This document shows positions 45,335 to 53,876 of a DNA stretch of 64,000 nt, piece by piece (the stretch's first letter is position 1; each line of letters begins with the position of its first letter). The stretch comes from RCIO01 sp965232405 (GTDB lineage: Bacteria; Pseudomonadota; Alphaproteobacteria; Rhizobiales; Rhizobiaceae), in assembly GCA_965232405.1 (NCBI GenBank), contig OZ246966.1:3038001-3102000 (forward strand), written 5' to 3'. The notes under the pieces were generated by a model, which had not been told where the DNA came from, ran no database searches, and saw only the letters and a program-made list of their open reading frames with translations. A program made the translations under genes and the position numbers.

Positions 45335-46240
45335 ATGCAGCCAAGGCTCTCCCATCTGAACCGGCTTGAGGCCGAGTCGATCCACATCATGCGGGAGGTT
45401 GCGGCAACCTTCACCGATCCGGTCATGCTCTATTCCGTGGGCAAGGATTCGTCGGTTCTGATGCACTTGGCGATGAAGGCCTTTTACCCGGCCAAGCCAC
45501 CATTCCCGTTTCTGCATGTCGACACGACCTGGAAGTTCCGCGAGATGATCGAGTTTCGCGACCGCATGGCCGCGGAAAAGGGTTTCGACCTGATCGTTCA
45601 TATCAATCAGGACGGCGTGCGCGACGGCATTGGCCCGTTCACGCATGGTTCAAACACCCATACACACATCATGAAGACCGTCGCGCTGCGCCAGGCGCTG
45701 GACAAGGGCCGCTACGACGCAGCCTTTGGCGGCGCACGGCGCGACGAAGAAAAGTCACGCGCCAAGGAACGCATTTTTTCTTTCCGCGACGCGAACCACG
45801 CCTGGGACCCGAAGAACCAGCGCCCGGAAATGTGGAAGATCTACAACACGCGCATTGCGCCCGGTGAATCGATCCGCGTCTTCCCGCTGTCCAACTGGAC
45901 CGAGCTCGATATCTGGCAGTACATCCAGCGGGAAAACATTCCGATAGTCCCGCTCTATTTTGCCGCTCGCCGCCCGGTCGTGGAACGCGACGGCATGCTG
46001 ATCATGGTCGATGACGACCGCATGAAGCTGCAGCCGGGCGAGGTGGTGCAGGAGAAGATGGTGCGCTTCCGCACGCTGGGCTGCTACCCGCTGACCGGCG
46101 CAATCGAATCGGAAGCCGACACGCTGGACGCCATCGTGGAGGAGATGCTCATTGCGCGCACCTCCGAACGCCAGGGCCGCCTGATCGACAATGACGAGGC
46201 CGGCTCCATGGAGAAGAAGAAGCGCGAGGGCTATTTCTGA
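45335..46240 (+). CDS. cysD: Sulfate adenylyltransferase subunit 2
   Basis: A 301-residue catalytic subunit of ATP sulfurylase, forming adenosine 5'-phosphosulfate from ATP and sulfate. The PP-loop is YSVGKDSSVLMHLA (about 34-47), and FLHVDTTWKFREMI follows. The length equals that of enterobacterial CysD when starting at MQPRLSHLNRLEAESIHI; a GTG ten codons upstream is less likely. Its stop shares one base with the cysNC start, so the two are translated together. First gene of a cysD-cysNC-cysQ operon. Confidence 0.96.
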   Translation: MQPRLSHLNRLEAESIHIMREVAATFTDPVMLYSVGKDSSVLMHLAMKAFYPAKPPFPFLHVDTTWKFREMIEFRDRMAAEKGFDLIVHINQDGVRDGIGPFTHGSNTHTHIMKTVALRQALDKGRYDAAFGGARRDEEKSRAKERIFSFRDANHAWDPKNQRPEMWKIYNTRIAPGESIRVFPLSNWTELDIWQYIQRENIPIVPLYFAARRPVVERDGMLIMVDDDRMKLQPGEVVQEKMVRFRTLGCYPLTGAIESEADTLDAIVEEMLIARTSERQGRLIDNDEAGSMEKKKREGYF

Positions 46241-48186
46241 TGCTCCATCGCAATGTGCAGGCGCGGAATGCCGAGGAAGAGATGAGCCAGTTGTCGGCCG
46301 ATACGCAGCCCGATGTTCCGCAGAAGTCGCTTCTGAGGTTTCTCACCTGCGGATCGGTCGATGACGGAAAGTCGACGCTGATCGGCCGGCTCCTGTTCGA
46401 CACCAAACTGATCTTCGATGACCAGCTTGCAGCGCTGGAGCGCGATTCGCGTCGTTTTGGCACCACCGGAAAGGAAGTCGATCTGGCGCTTCTTGTGGAC
46501 GGCCTTGAGGCCGAACGCGAGCAGGGCATCACCATCGACGTTGCCTACCGCTTCTTCGCGACTGCCAAGCGCAAGTTCATCGTGGCCGATACGCCCGGCC
46601 ACGAACAGTACACGCGCAACATGGCGACCGGCGCTTCCACTGCCGATCTGGCGGTTATTCTCGTCGATGCTCGCCAGGGCATCCTGCCGCAGACCAGACG
46701 TCATGCCTTCATTGCCTCGCTGCTAGGCATCCGCCACGTCGTGCTGGCGGTGAACAAGATCGATCTTGTCGATTACTCGCAGGAGAAATTTGAGGCGATT
46801 TCCGCCGAGTTCGCTCAATTTGCGGCCAATCTCGGCTTCTCGACCTTGAAGCCGATCCCGCTTTCGGCGCGCTACGGCGACAACGTGATTGCTCGTACCG
46901 ACAATCTCGGCTGGTATGACGGCCCGACCCTTATCGATCACCTTGAAGAGATCGAGGTCGAAGAGGAACTGGTCGACCTGCCGTTCCGGCTGCCCGTCCA
47001 GTACGTCAACCGTCCCAATCTGGATTTCCGCGGTTTTGCTGGAACGATTGCTTCGGGCGCCATCTCGAAGGGCGATCAGGTCGTGGTTGCAAAGTCCGGC
47101 CTTGATGCGCGCGTCTCCCGCATCCTGACCCCGGATGGCGAGGTTGAGACCGCACGCGAGGGCGAAGCGGTTACGCTGGTCCTGAACAGCGAGATCGAGG
47201 TTTCGCGCGGTAACATGCTGGTTGCGCCTCTGGCGCGACCGAACGTGTCGGACCAGATCGCGGCCAAGCTGGTCTGGTTTGACGACCAGCCGCTTGTTCC
47301 GGGCCGCTCCTACGTCCTCAGAACCGAAACCGACCAGACCAATGCGACGGTTACCAAGCTGGTTCACTCCTTCGACATCAACACGTTTGAGGAAAAGCCG
47401 GCGAACTCTCTCGGGATGAACGAGATCGGCTTTTGCCATCTTGCGTCGCAGTGGCCGATAGCGTTCGATCCGTTTGCCGAAAACCGCACCACCGGGTCTT
47501 TCATCCTCATCGACCGGGTGACTAACCGCACGGTCGCCGCCGGCCTGATCGAGGATGCACTGGGCAAGGCATCGAACGTTCACTGGCAGGCGGTGGACGT
47601 CAACAAGACCGCTCGTTCGGCGTTGAAGAGCCAGGATCCGGCGGTCCTGTGGTTCACTGGCCTCTCCGGTTCCGGCAAGTCGACCATTGCCAATCTGCTT
47701 GAGAAGAAGTTGCACGCCTCCGGACGGCACACCTATTTGCTCGATGGCGACAACGTCCGGCACGGGCTGAACCGCGACCTCGGCTTTTCCGACGAGGACC
47801 GCGTCGAGAACATCCGCCGCGTTGGCGAGGTCGCGAAGCTGATGGTTGATGCCGGGCTGATCGTGATCGTGTCGTTCATCTCGCCCTTCAAGACCGACCG
47901 GAAGCTGGTGCGCGACATGTTCACCGGCAACGAATTTCTGGAGGTCTTTGTCGACACGCCGCTTGAGGAGTGCATCCGCCGTGATCCCAAGGGCCTGTAT
48001 GCCAAGGCGCTCAGTGGTGAGATCAAGAATTTCACCGGTCTCGATTCGCCCTATGAGGCGCCGGTTGCGCCGGAGCTTCACGTTGAGACCATGGGTCTGT
48101 CGCCGGAAGAGGCGGTCGAACGGCTGATCGACAAGATCAACCAGCGGCAGTCGTCCGAAGGGTTTGCGGATGGCGGCGGAATCTGA
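46240..48186 (+). CDS. cysNC: Fused sulfate adenylyltransferase subunit 1 and APS kinase
   Basis: A 648-residue bifunctional protein. The N-terminal GTPase (CysN) has P-loop CGSVDDGKST (37-46), DTPGHEQY and NKIDLVD, and drives the CysD reaction. The C-terminal APS kinase (CysC, from about 465) has FTGLSGSGKST and SFISPFKTDR, giving PAPS. Such fusions (also NodQ in rhizobia) supply PAPS for sulfate reduction and for sulfation of surface or signal molecules. No PAPS reductase or sulfotransferase gene is in the window. Overlaps cysQ by 17 bases. Confidence 0.96.
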   Translation: MLHRNVQARNAEEEMSQLSADTQPDVPQKSLLRFLTCGSVDDGKSTLIGRLLFDTKLIFDDQLAALERDSRRFGTTGKEVDLALLVDGLEAEREQGITIDVAYRFFATAKRKFIVADTPGHEQYTRNMATGASTADLAVILVDARQGILPQTRRHAFIASLLGIRHVVLAVNKIDLVDYSQEKFEAISAEFAQFAANLGFSTLKPIPLSARYGDNVIARTDNLGWYDGPTLIDHLEEIEVEEELVDLPFRLPVQYVNRPNLDFRGFAGTIASGAISKGDQVVVAKSGLDARVSRILTPDGEVETAREGEAVTLVLNSEIEVSRGNMLVAPLARPNVSDQIAAKLVWFDDQPLVPGRSYVLRTETDQTNATVTKLVHSFDINTFEEKPANSLGMNEIGFCHLASQWPIAFDPFAENRTTGSFILIDRVTNRTVAAGLIEDALGKASNVHWQAVDVNKTARSALKSQDPAVLWFTGLSGSGKSTIANLLEKKLHASGRHTYLLDGDNVRHGLNRDLGFSDEDRVENIRRVGEVAKLMVDAGLIVIVSFISPFKTDRKLVRDMFTGNEFLEVFVDTPLEECIRRDPKGLYAKALSGEIKNFTGLDSPYEAPVAPELHVETMGLSPEEAVERLIDKINQRQSSEGFADGGGI

Positions 48187-49036
48187 CATTAGCGCGTCGA
48201 AACACGCTCAGCCTTCCGGGAAATACGCTTTGCTCAACGACCAGGAAATTCTCGCCGCTTTCGAGCCGATTGCCATCGAAGCGGGCCAGGCCGCCTATGC
48301 CTTGTTCAAGGCGGGCTGCGAGGTCAGCCACAAGTCTGACGCATCACCGGTGACGGAAGCGGACGAGGCGGCCGAGAAGATCATTCTGAGCGGTCTGGCG
48401 CAGGCAATGCCCGCTTATCCGGTGGTTGCCGAAGAAGCGGTCGCGGCCGGCACCATGCCCGCCGATCTTGGCCGGGAGTTCATCCTTGTCGATCCGCTCG
48501 ACGGCACCAAGGAATTCATCAGCGGCAGCGGCGACTTCACCATCAACATCGCACTCGTTCGCGATGGGGTTCCGGTGGTCGGGGTCGTCTACGCGCCGGT
48601 TCGCGGATGGCTGTTTGGCGGGCGACCAGGTTATGCGGAGAAGGCGGAGATTGATGCCGACTTCCGTGTTTCGGCACGGCACGAGGTATCAGCGCGCGAT
48701 TGCGGCGAACGCCCCGACGTGGTTGCCAGCCTTTCACATCGCGATGCCGAGACCGATCGCATCATCTCGGAGTTGAACGCTGGCAACATTCTGTCGATCG
48801 GCTCGTCGCTTAAATTCTGCCTGCTGGCGGCCGGCGAGGCGGATGTGTATCCGCGCTGCGGGCCGACAATGCAGTGGGACACGGCGGCAGGCGATGCCGT
48901 GCTGAGAGCAGCCGGCGGCCTGACGTCGACGATGGAAGGCGAGCCGCTGACCTATGGCTACCGCGAAGGCGAGGGCGCCAAGCGGATGCTCAACCCGTTC
49001 TTCATTGCTCGCGGCAAGGTGGCCGAAACGGTCTGA
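48170..49036 (+). CDS. cysQ: 3'(2'),5'-bisphosphate nucleotidase
   Basis: A 288-residue inositol-monophosphatase-fold enzyme that removes the 3'-phosphate of PAP (or PAPS). Metal-binding residues are in VVAEEAVA, DPLDGTKEFI (about 106-115) and QWDTAAGDAVL. The ATG is used since GAAGGG lies seven bases upstream; it sits within the end of cysNC. Linking cysQ to PAPS synthesis means PAP produced by sulfotransferases or PAPS reductase is cleared along with PAPS supply. Converges with the aminotransferase gene, five bases apart. Confidence 0.93.
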   Translation: MAAESDISASKHAQPSGKYALLNDQEILAAFEPIAIEAGQAAYALFKAGCEVSHKSDASPVTEADEAAEKIILSGLAQAMPAYPVVAEEAVAAGTMPADLGREFILVDPLDGTKEFISGSGDFTINIALVRDGVPVVGVVYAPVRGWLFGGRPGYAEKAEIDADFRVSARHEVSARDCGERPDVVASLSHRDAETDRIISELNAGNILSIGSSLKFCLLAAGEADVYPRCGPTMQWDTAAGDAVLRAAGGLTSTMEGEPLTYGYREGEGAKRMLNPFFIARGKVAETV

Positions 49037-49041
49037 CGAGC

Positions 49042-50187
49042 CTATTCGGCGGCGACGCTGTCGCCTGCCTGCTCCGAGATGTAGTCGCGGATCGCCGCGA
49101 TCACCCGGTCCTGGTCTTCGGCGCTCAGATAGGGATGCATCGGCAGGGCAAGGATCGTGTCGGGCAGGGCCTCTGACACCGGCAGGCCACCCGGAGCGCG
49201 CGGGTAGCTCTCATAAGCCGTCTGAAGATGCAGCGGCTTGACGTAGTAGATCACCGACGGAATGCCGTTTTCCTGAAGATGCGCCTTCAAGCCGTCGCGA
49301 TGTGGTGTCTCGATGCAGAACTGCGCCCAGGCCGAGCGTTCGCCGTCGGTTAGTCTCGGCACCTTCACGACGTTGGCCAGACCTTCGCAGTAACGCCGCG
49401 CAATGCGGTCCCGCGCTTCCATCTCCTCCTCGAGAATTGCGAGCTTCTCGATCAGGATCGCAGCCTGGATGGTGTCGAGCCGTGAATTGATGCCGACATG
49501 GACATTGTCATATTGCGTCTCGCCCTTGCCGTGGAAGGCAAGCGAACGCAGCAGCTCGGCAAGTTCCGCATCGTTGGTGAAGATCGCGCCGCCATCGCCG
49601 TAGCAGCCCAGTGGCTTGGCCGGGTAGAAGCTGGTCGAGGCGACATGGCCGAAGGCGCCGCATTTGCGCCCCGCCTGGACCGCGCCCATCGACTGGGCTG
49701 CGTCCTCGACGATCTTAAGCCCCTCGCGCTCCGCAATTTCAGTCAACGCGTCGTAGTCGGCGGTCAGGCCGAACAGATCGACGGGAATGACGGCGCGGGG
49801 CTTCAACCGACCTTCGGCTTTCACCATTTCGATGGCAGCTTCCAGGCTGGCCGGGTCGATGTTGTAGGTGTTGGCGTCGACATCGACGAACACCGGCTCC
49901 GCCCCGACAAGCGCCACCACCTCGGCGGTCGCTGCGAAGGTGAAGGCCGGGCAAAATATCGCGTCGCCCGGCCCGATACCCCATGCCAGCAGCGGCAGGT
50001 GCAGCGCGTCGGTGCCATTGGCGCAGGCAACGGCGTGTTCAACCCCGACATAGGCTGCAAGCTTCTTTTCGAATTCCTCGACTTCGGGTCCGAGAATGTA
50101 GCGGCCGCCGGACACCACGCGATCGATGGCCTTGTTCAGCCGGTCGCCGATCCGCTCGCGCTGCGCGCCAAGATCAATGAACTGCAT
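49042..50187 (-). CDS. PLP-dependent sugar aminotransferase (DegT/DnrJ/EryC1/StrS family), second copy
   Basis: A 381-residue enzyme of the same superfamily as the product of 2644-3762 but not a close copy. PLP lysine K191 lies in SFYPAKPLGCYGDGGA, D162 in VEDAAQSMGA. MQFIDLGAQRERI at the start and PAFTFAATAEVVALVGAEPVFVDVD are close to the UDP-sugar 3-aminotransferase WbpE/WlbC type (judged from memory). It stands alone between cysQ and the sugar kinase, with no dehydrogenase or acetyltransferase partner nearby. Probably makes an amino sugar nucleotide for surface glycans. Confidence 0.9.
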   Translation of the reverse strand: MQFIDLGAQRERIGDRLNKAIDRVVSGGRYILGPEVEEFEKKLAAYVGVEHAVACANGTDALHLPLLAWGIGPGDAIFCPAFTFAATAEVVALVGAEPVFVDVDANTYNIDPASLEAAIEMVKAEGRLKPRAVIPVDLFGLTADYDALTEIAEREGLKIVEDAAQSMGAVQAGRKCGAFGHVASTSFYPAKPLGCYGDGGAIFTNDAELAELLRSLAFHGKGETQYDNVHVGINSRLDTIQAAILIEKLAILEEEMEARDRIARRYCEGLANVVKVPRLTDGERSAWAQFCIETPHRDGLKAHLQENGIPSVIYYVKPLHLQTAYESYPRAPGGLPVSEALPDTILALPMHPYLSAEDQDRVIAAIRDYISEQAGDSVAAE

Positions 50188-50286
50188 GTACGGTGCTTTC
50201 CGGGGCCTTCAACGGCCCGCTTCGATTTGCGCCGCGTGATAACAGAGTTGTCCGTTTGGTAAAAGGATGCTCGGCGCGACCAATTA

Positions 50287-51210
50287 TCAGGCCAGTTCGC
50301 GCCGCCAGGGCGGGTTTGCTCCGGGCCGCGAGACAGTGACCGCCGCGGCCCGCGCAGCGAGCTCGAGTGCTGAACGCAGATGGTCGGCGGAGAGCGAGCG
50401 TATCGCGCGTTTGGTGAGCTGCCCTGCATCATGTAGCCCGCCCAACAGGCCGGCATTGAACGTATCACCGGCCCCAACCGTATCGGCCACTTCCACCCTG
50501 CGTGACGGAACTTCTATGCGCTCGTTGGCAGTGTAGGCGATAGCGCCTCTAGCGCCCGCGGTGACCACAACGACACTCGGTCCCTCGTTCAGCCAGCGAT
50601 AGGCTGCATCCTCGGTTGTTCCAGCTTCGCCGAACCAGCCAAGGTCTTCATCGGAGAGTTTGACGATATCTGCCATCTCAATCATGCGCTTCAGCCGCGC
50701 GCGGTGGCTATCGGCATCCTTGATGAATGGCGGTCTGAGATTGGGATCGAGCATGATGACGCGGGACTGGTGTTCGCGTCGCATCAATTCCTCATATGTC
50801 GAACCGCAGGGCTCGGGAACAAGGCTGATGCACGAAAAATGAAGCGCGGAAACGTCCGGGCCAAGAACCGGCAGATCGTCTGGCGTCAACATTCTCCCGG
50901 CGGAGTACTCGTCATAGAAGATGTAGCTGGCCTGTCCGTTCGCCAGCTTGACGAAGGCGAGTGTTGTCGGGCGGTCGGAAAAGCGAACGTGGCCGAGGTC
51001 GACATTGCTTTTTTCCAGCGCCGCCTTGAGATCGGCGCCGAAGAAGTCCGTCGAGAGACCGGAGTAGAAACCGACCGGGACGCCCAGCCGGCCGAGCGCG
51101 ATGGCCGTGTTGAACACCGCCCCGCCGACATGCGGCGCATAGACCGCTTCGCCCGCTGCGCCGCTTCCGGGCAGCATGTCGATGAGTGCTTCACCGCAAC
51201 AAAGGATCAA
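50287..51210 (-). CDS. PfkB-family sugar kinase (fructokinase-like)
   Basis: A 307-residue ribokinase-fold kinase. ILCCGEALIDMLP opens the domain, GGAVFNTAIALGRLG binds the sugar, and VADTVGAGDTFNAGLL holds the catalytic aspartate and anion hole. A TTG start is chosen because GAGGGA lies six bases upstream and homology begins there; the upstream ATG-led frame adds 28 residues unlike the family. Fructose is the usual substrate for this subgroup. Divergent from the glycogen operon. Confidence 0.9.
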   Translation of the reverse strand: MILCCGEALIDMLPGSGAAGEAVYAPHVGGAVFNTAIALGRLGVPVGFYSGLSTDFFGADLKAALEKSNVDLGHVRFSDRPTTLAFVKLANGQASYIFYDEYSAGRMLTPDDLPVLGPDVSALHFSCISLVPEPCGSTYEELMRREHQSRVIMLDPNLRPPFIKDADSHRARLKRMIEMADIVKLSDEDLGWFGEAGTTEDAAYRWLNEGPSVVVVTAGARGAIAYTANERIEVPSRRVEVADTVGAGDTFNAGLLGGLHDAGQLTKRAIRSLSADHLRSALELAARAAAVTVSRPGANPPWRRELA

Positions 51211-51335
51211 GTGACGTCCCTCAACCAATTCTGTGCGGCTTTTCGACCGCTGCGTTCTTAATCGTTTAAAAGCACCGCCCATTGCGCTATTCAAGAGGCG
51301 TGGGAGGAATTTGGTCGTCTGCAGGAGAGATCGCG

Positions 51336-53816
51336 ATGCCGGTCCAGATGAACGACAACACCGCCCGCGACGAAAGCGGCACTGGCGCGGAACTGGCCGT
51401 CGAGCCGATCACCGCGGACGAAATTCTCTCGGCACTCAGATATCGGGTCGGCAAGAACGAATCGGTCGCGACCGGCTTCGACTGGCTTGCGGCGACAACC
51501 AAGGTTATCCGCGACCGGTTAATCGACCGGTGGATCGCCTCGACCAAGCAGACCTATGAGCAGGGCGACAAGCGGGTATATTACCTGTCGCTGGAATTTC
51601 TGATCGGCCGGCTGCTGCGGGATGCCGTCAGCAATCTCGGGCTGACCGAAAACATCCGCGAGGCGCTGTCTTCGCTTGGCGTCGAACTCGATGTGATCGC
51701 GGAGCTGGAACCGGATGCTGCACTGGGAAATGGCGGCCTCGGTCGTCTGGCGGCCTGCTTCATGGAAAGCATGGCCACGCTGGACATCCCCGCACATGGG
51801 TATGGCATTCGTTATGCGCACGGCCTCTTCCGGCAGGAGATACAGGACGGCTGGCAGATCGAGCTGCCCGAAACCTGGCTCGATCACGGCAATCCGTGGG
51901 AGTTCGAGCGCCGCGAACGCACAATCGAGATCGGCTTCGGCGGCGTGGTCGACATGCTGCCGGTGGCAAATGGCGACGAGCCGCGGTTTGTGTGGAAACC
52001 GCAGGAACGGCTGCTTGCCGTTGCTTACGACACGCCGGTAGCCGGCTGGCGCGGCCGCCGGGTCAACACACTCAGGCTCTGGTCGGCGATGCCGATCGAC
52101 CCGATCCTGCTCGACAAGTTCAACGAAGGCGACCATATCGGCGCGCTGCGCGAAAGCAACGAGGCGGAAGCGCTGGCACGTGTGCTCTACCCCAACGATT
52201 CCACCCCCGCCGGACAGGAATTGCGGCTGCGCCAGGAATACTTCTTCTCCGCTGCCTCGCTGCAGGACATCGTGCACCGCCATCTGCACGAATATCCGGA
52301 CCTGAAATCACTGCCAGACAAGGTCGCGATCCAGCTCAACGACACGCATCCCGCCGTGTCGGTTGCGGAGTTGATGCGGCTTCTGATCGACGTTCATGGG
52401 CATGAGTTTGCAGAAGCCTGGGACATCACCCGCCGAACCTTCTGCTACACCAACCACACCCTGCTTCCCGAAGCGTTGGAAAGCTGGCCGGTGCCGCTTT
52501 TCGAGCGGCTTTTGCCGCGCCACATGCAGATCATCTACGCAATCAATGCCGAAATCCTGCGGCACGCGCGCAAGGAAGCTGGTTTCGACGACAGCGCCAT
52601 CCGCGCCATATCGCTGATCGACGAGCATGCGGATCGCCGTGTGCGCATGGGCAATTTGGCATTCGTCGGCGCACGGTCGGTCAATGGCGTGTCGGTGCTG
52701 CACACCGACCTGATGAAGACGACGGTGTTTTCCGATCTACATCGTCTCTACCCCGATCGCATCAACAACAAGACCAACGGCATTACGCCGCGCCGCTGGC
52801 TGATGCAGTGCAATCCGGGCTTGAGCAGGATCATCCGCGAGGCGATTGGCGACGGGTTCCTTGACGATATTGGGCAGCTTCACAAGCTTGAGGAGGTGGC
52901 CGGCGATCCGGGCTTCCAAGCAGCTTTCCTTGCGCAGAAACGGGCGAACAAGGAGCGGCTTGCAGCTCTGGTCCGCGAGCGGCTTGGCGTGCGCATCGAC
53001 CCCTCTGCGATGTTCGATATCCAGATCAAGCGCATCCACGAATACAAGCGCCAGCTTCTGAACCTGATCGAGGCGGTGGCTCTTTACGACCAGATACGCT
53101 CGCATCCCGAACGCGACTGGGTGCCGCGCGTAAAGCTGTTCTCCGGCAAGGCCGCACCCAGCTATCACGCTGCAAAACTGATCATCAAACTGGCCAACGA
53201 CATTGCCCGCACGATCAATTCCGACCCATCGGTACGCGGACTGCTCAAGGTCGTTTTCGTTCCGAACTACAATGTCAGCCTGGCCGAGATCATGGTTCCG
53301 GCCGCCGATCTGTCGGAGCAGATTTCGACTGCCGGGATGGAGGCATCAGGCACGGGCAACATGAAATTCGCTCTCAATGGCGCGCTGACCATCGGCACGC
53401 TGGACGGCGCGAATGTGGAAATGCGAGAGCATGTCGGCGCCGACAACATGGTCATCTTCGGGCTCAATGCCGAACAGGTGGCTAAACGGCGCGCAGAGCG
53501 AACCGACCCGCGGACGGTGATCGAGGCGTCTCAGGAACTGGGGCAGGCGCTGTCGGCGATCGCTTCCGGTGTGTTCTCACCGGATGACCGTAACCGCTAC
53601 AAGGACCTTGTCGACAACATCTACAATCACGACTGGTTCATGGTTGCGGCAGACTTCGATGCCTACGCCGCAGCGCAGCGCCGCACCGACGCCATCTGGA
53701 ACGACCAGGCCGCGTGGAGCCGCATGGCTATCCTCAACACGGCGCGCATGGGATGGTTCTCGTCTGACCGGACAATTCGCCAATACGCTGACGAGGTATG
53801 GAATTTACCTGACTGA
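51336..53816 (+). CDS. glgP: Glycogen/starch phosphorylase
   Basis: An 826-residue GT35 enzyme releasing glucose-1-phosphate from alpha-1,4-glucan chains. LEPDAALGNGGLGRLAACFMES is split by the conserved GNGGLGRLAAC motif near residue 130. The PLP lysine lies in EASGTGNMKFALNGAL (about 668-683), and the length equals that of E. coli GlgP. AGGAGA lies seven bases before the ATG. First gene of the glycogen operon; its product glucose-1-phosphate can be used by GlgC or Pgm encoded downstream. Confidence 0.97.
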   Translation: MPVQMNDNTARDESGTGAELAVEPITADEILSALRYRVGKNESVATGFDWLAATTKVIRDRLIDRWIASTKQTYEQGDKRVYYLSLEFLIGRLLRDAVSNLGLTENIREALSSLGVELDVIAELEPDAALGNGGLGRLAACFMESMATLDIPAHGYGIRYAHGLFRQEIQDGWQIELPETWLDHGNPWEFERRERTIEIGFGGVVDMLPVANGDEPRFVWKPQERLLAVAYDTPVAGWRGRRVNTLRLWSAMPIDPILLDKFNEGDHIGALRESNEAEALARVLYPNDSTPAGQELRLRQEYFFSAASLQDIVHRHLHEYPDLKSLPDKVAIQLNDTHPAVSVAELMRLLIDVHGHEFAEAWDITRRTFCYTNHTLLPEALESWPVPLFERLLPRHMQIIYAINAEILRHARKEAGFDDSAIRAISLIDEHADRRVRMGNLAFVGARSVNGVSVLHTDLMKTTVFSDLHRLYPDRINNKTNGITPRRWLMQCNPGLSRIIREAIGDGFLDDIGQLHKLEEVAGDPGFQAAFLAQKRANKERLAALVRERLGVRIDPSAMFDIQIKRIHEYKRQLLNLIEAVALYDQIRSHPERDWVPRVKLFSGKAAPSYHAAKLIIKLANDIARTINSDPSVRGLLKVVFVPNYNVSLAEIMVPAADLSEQISTAGMEASGTGNMKFALNGALTIGTLDGANVEMREHVGADNMVIFGLNAEQVAKRRAERTDPRTVIEASQELGQALSAIASGVFSPDDRNRYKDLVDNIYNHDWFMVAADFDAYAAAQRRTDAIWNDQAAWSRMAILNTARMGWFSSDRTIRQYADEVWNLPD

Positions 53817-53876
53817 CCACCCTCGCATGCAATATGGATTGGTGGCAGATTGGTTTTTGGGAGACAGGCCGACTGC

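Noticed and set aside
46723..48189. A 488-codon open frame on the minus strand opposite cysNC
   Set aside because: Same shadow effect; cysNC on the other strand has every expected motif.
50203..50218. GGGCC/GGCCC hairpin upstream of the second aminotransferase
   Set aside because: Stem of only five pairs in high-GC DNA and no T run; likely chance.
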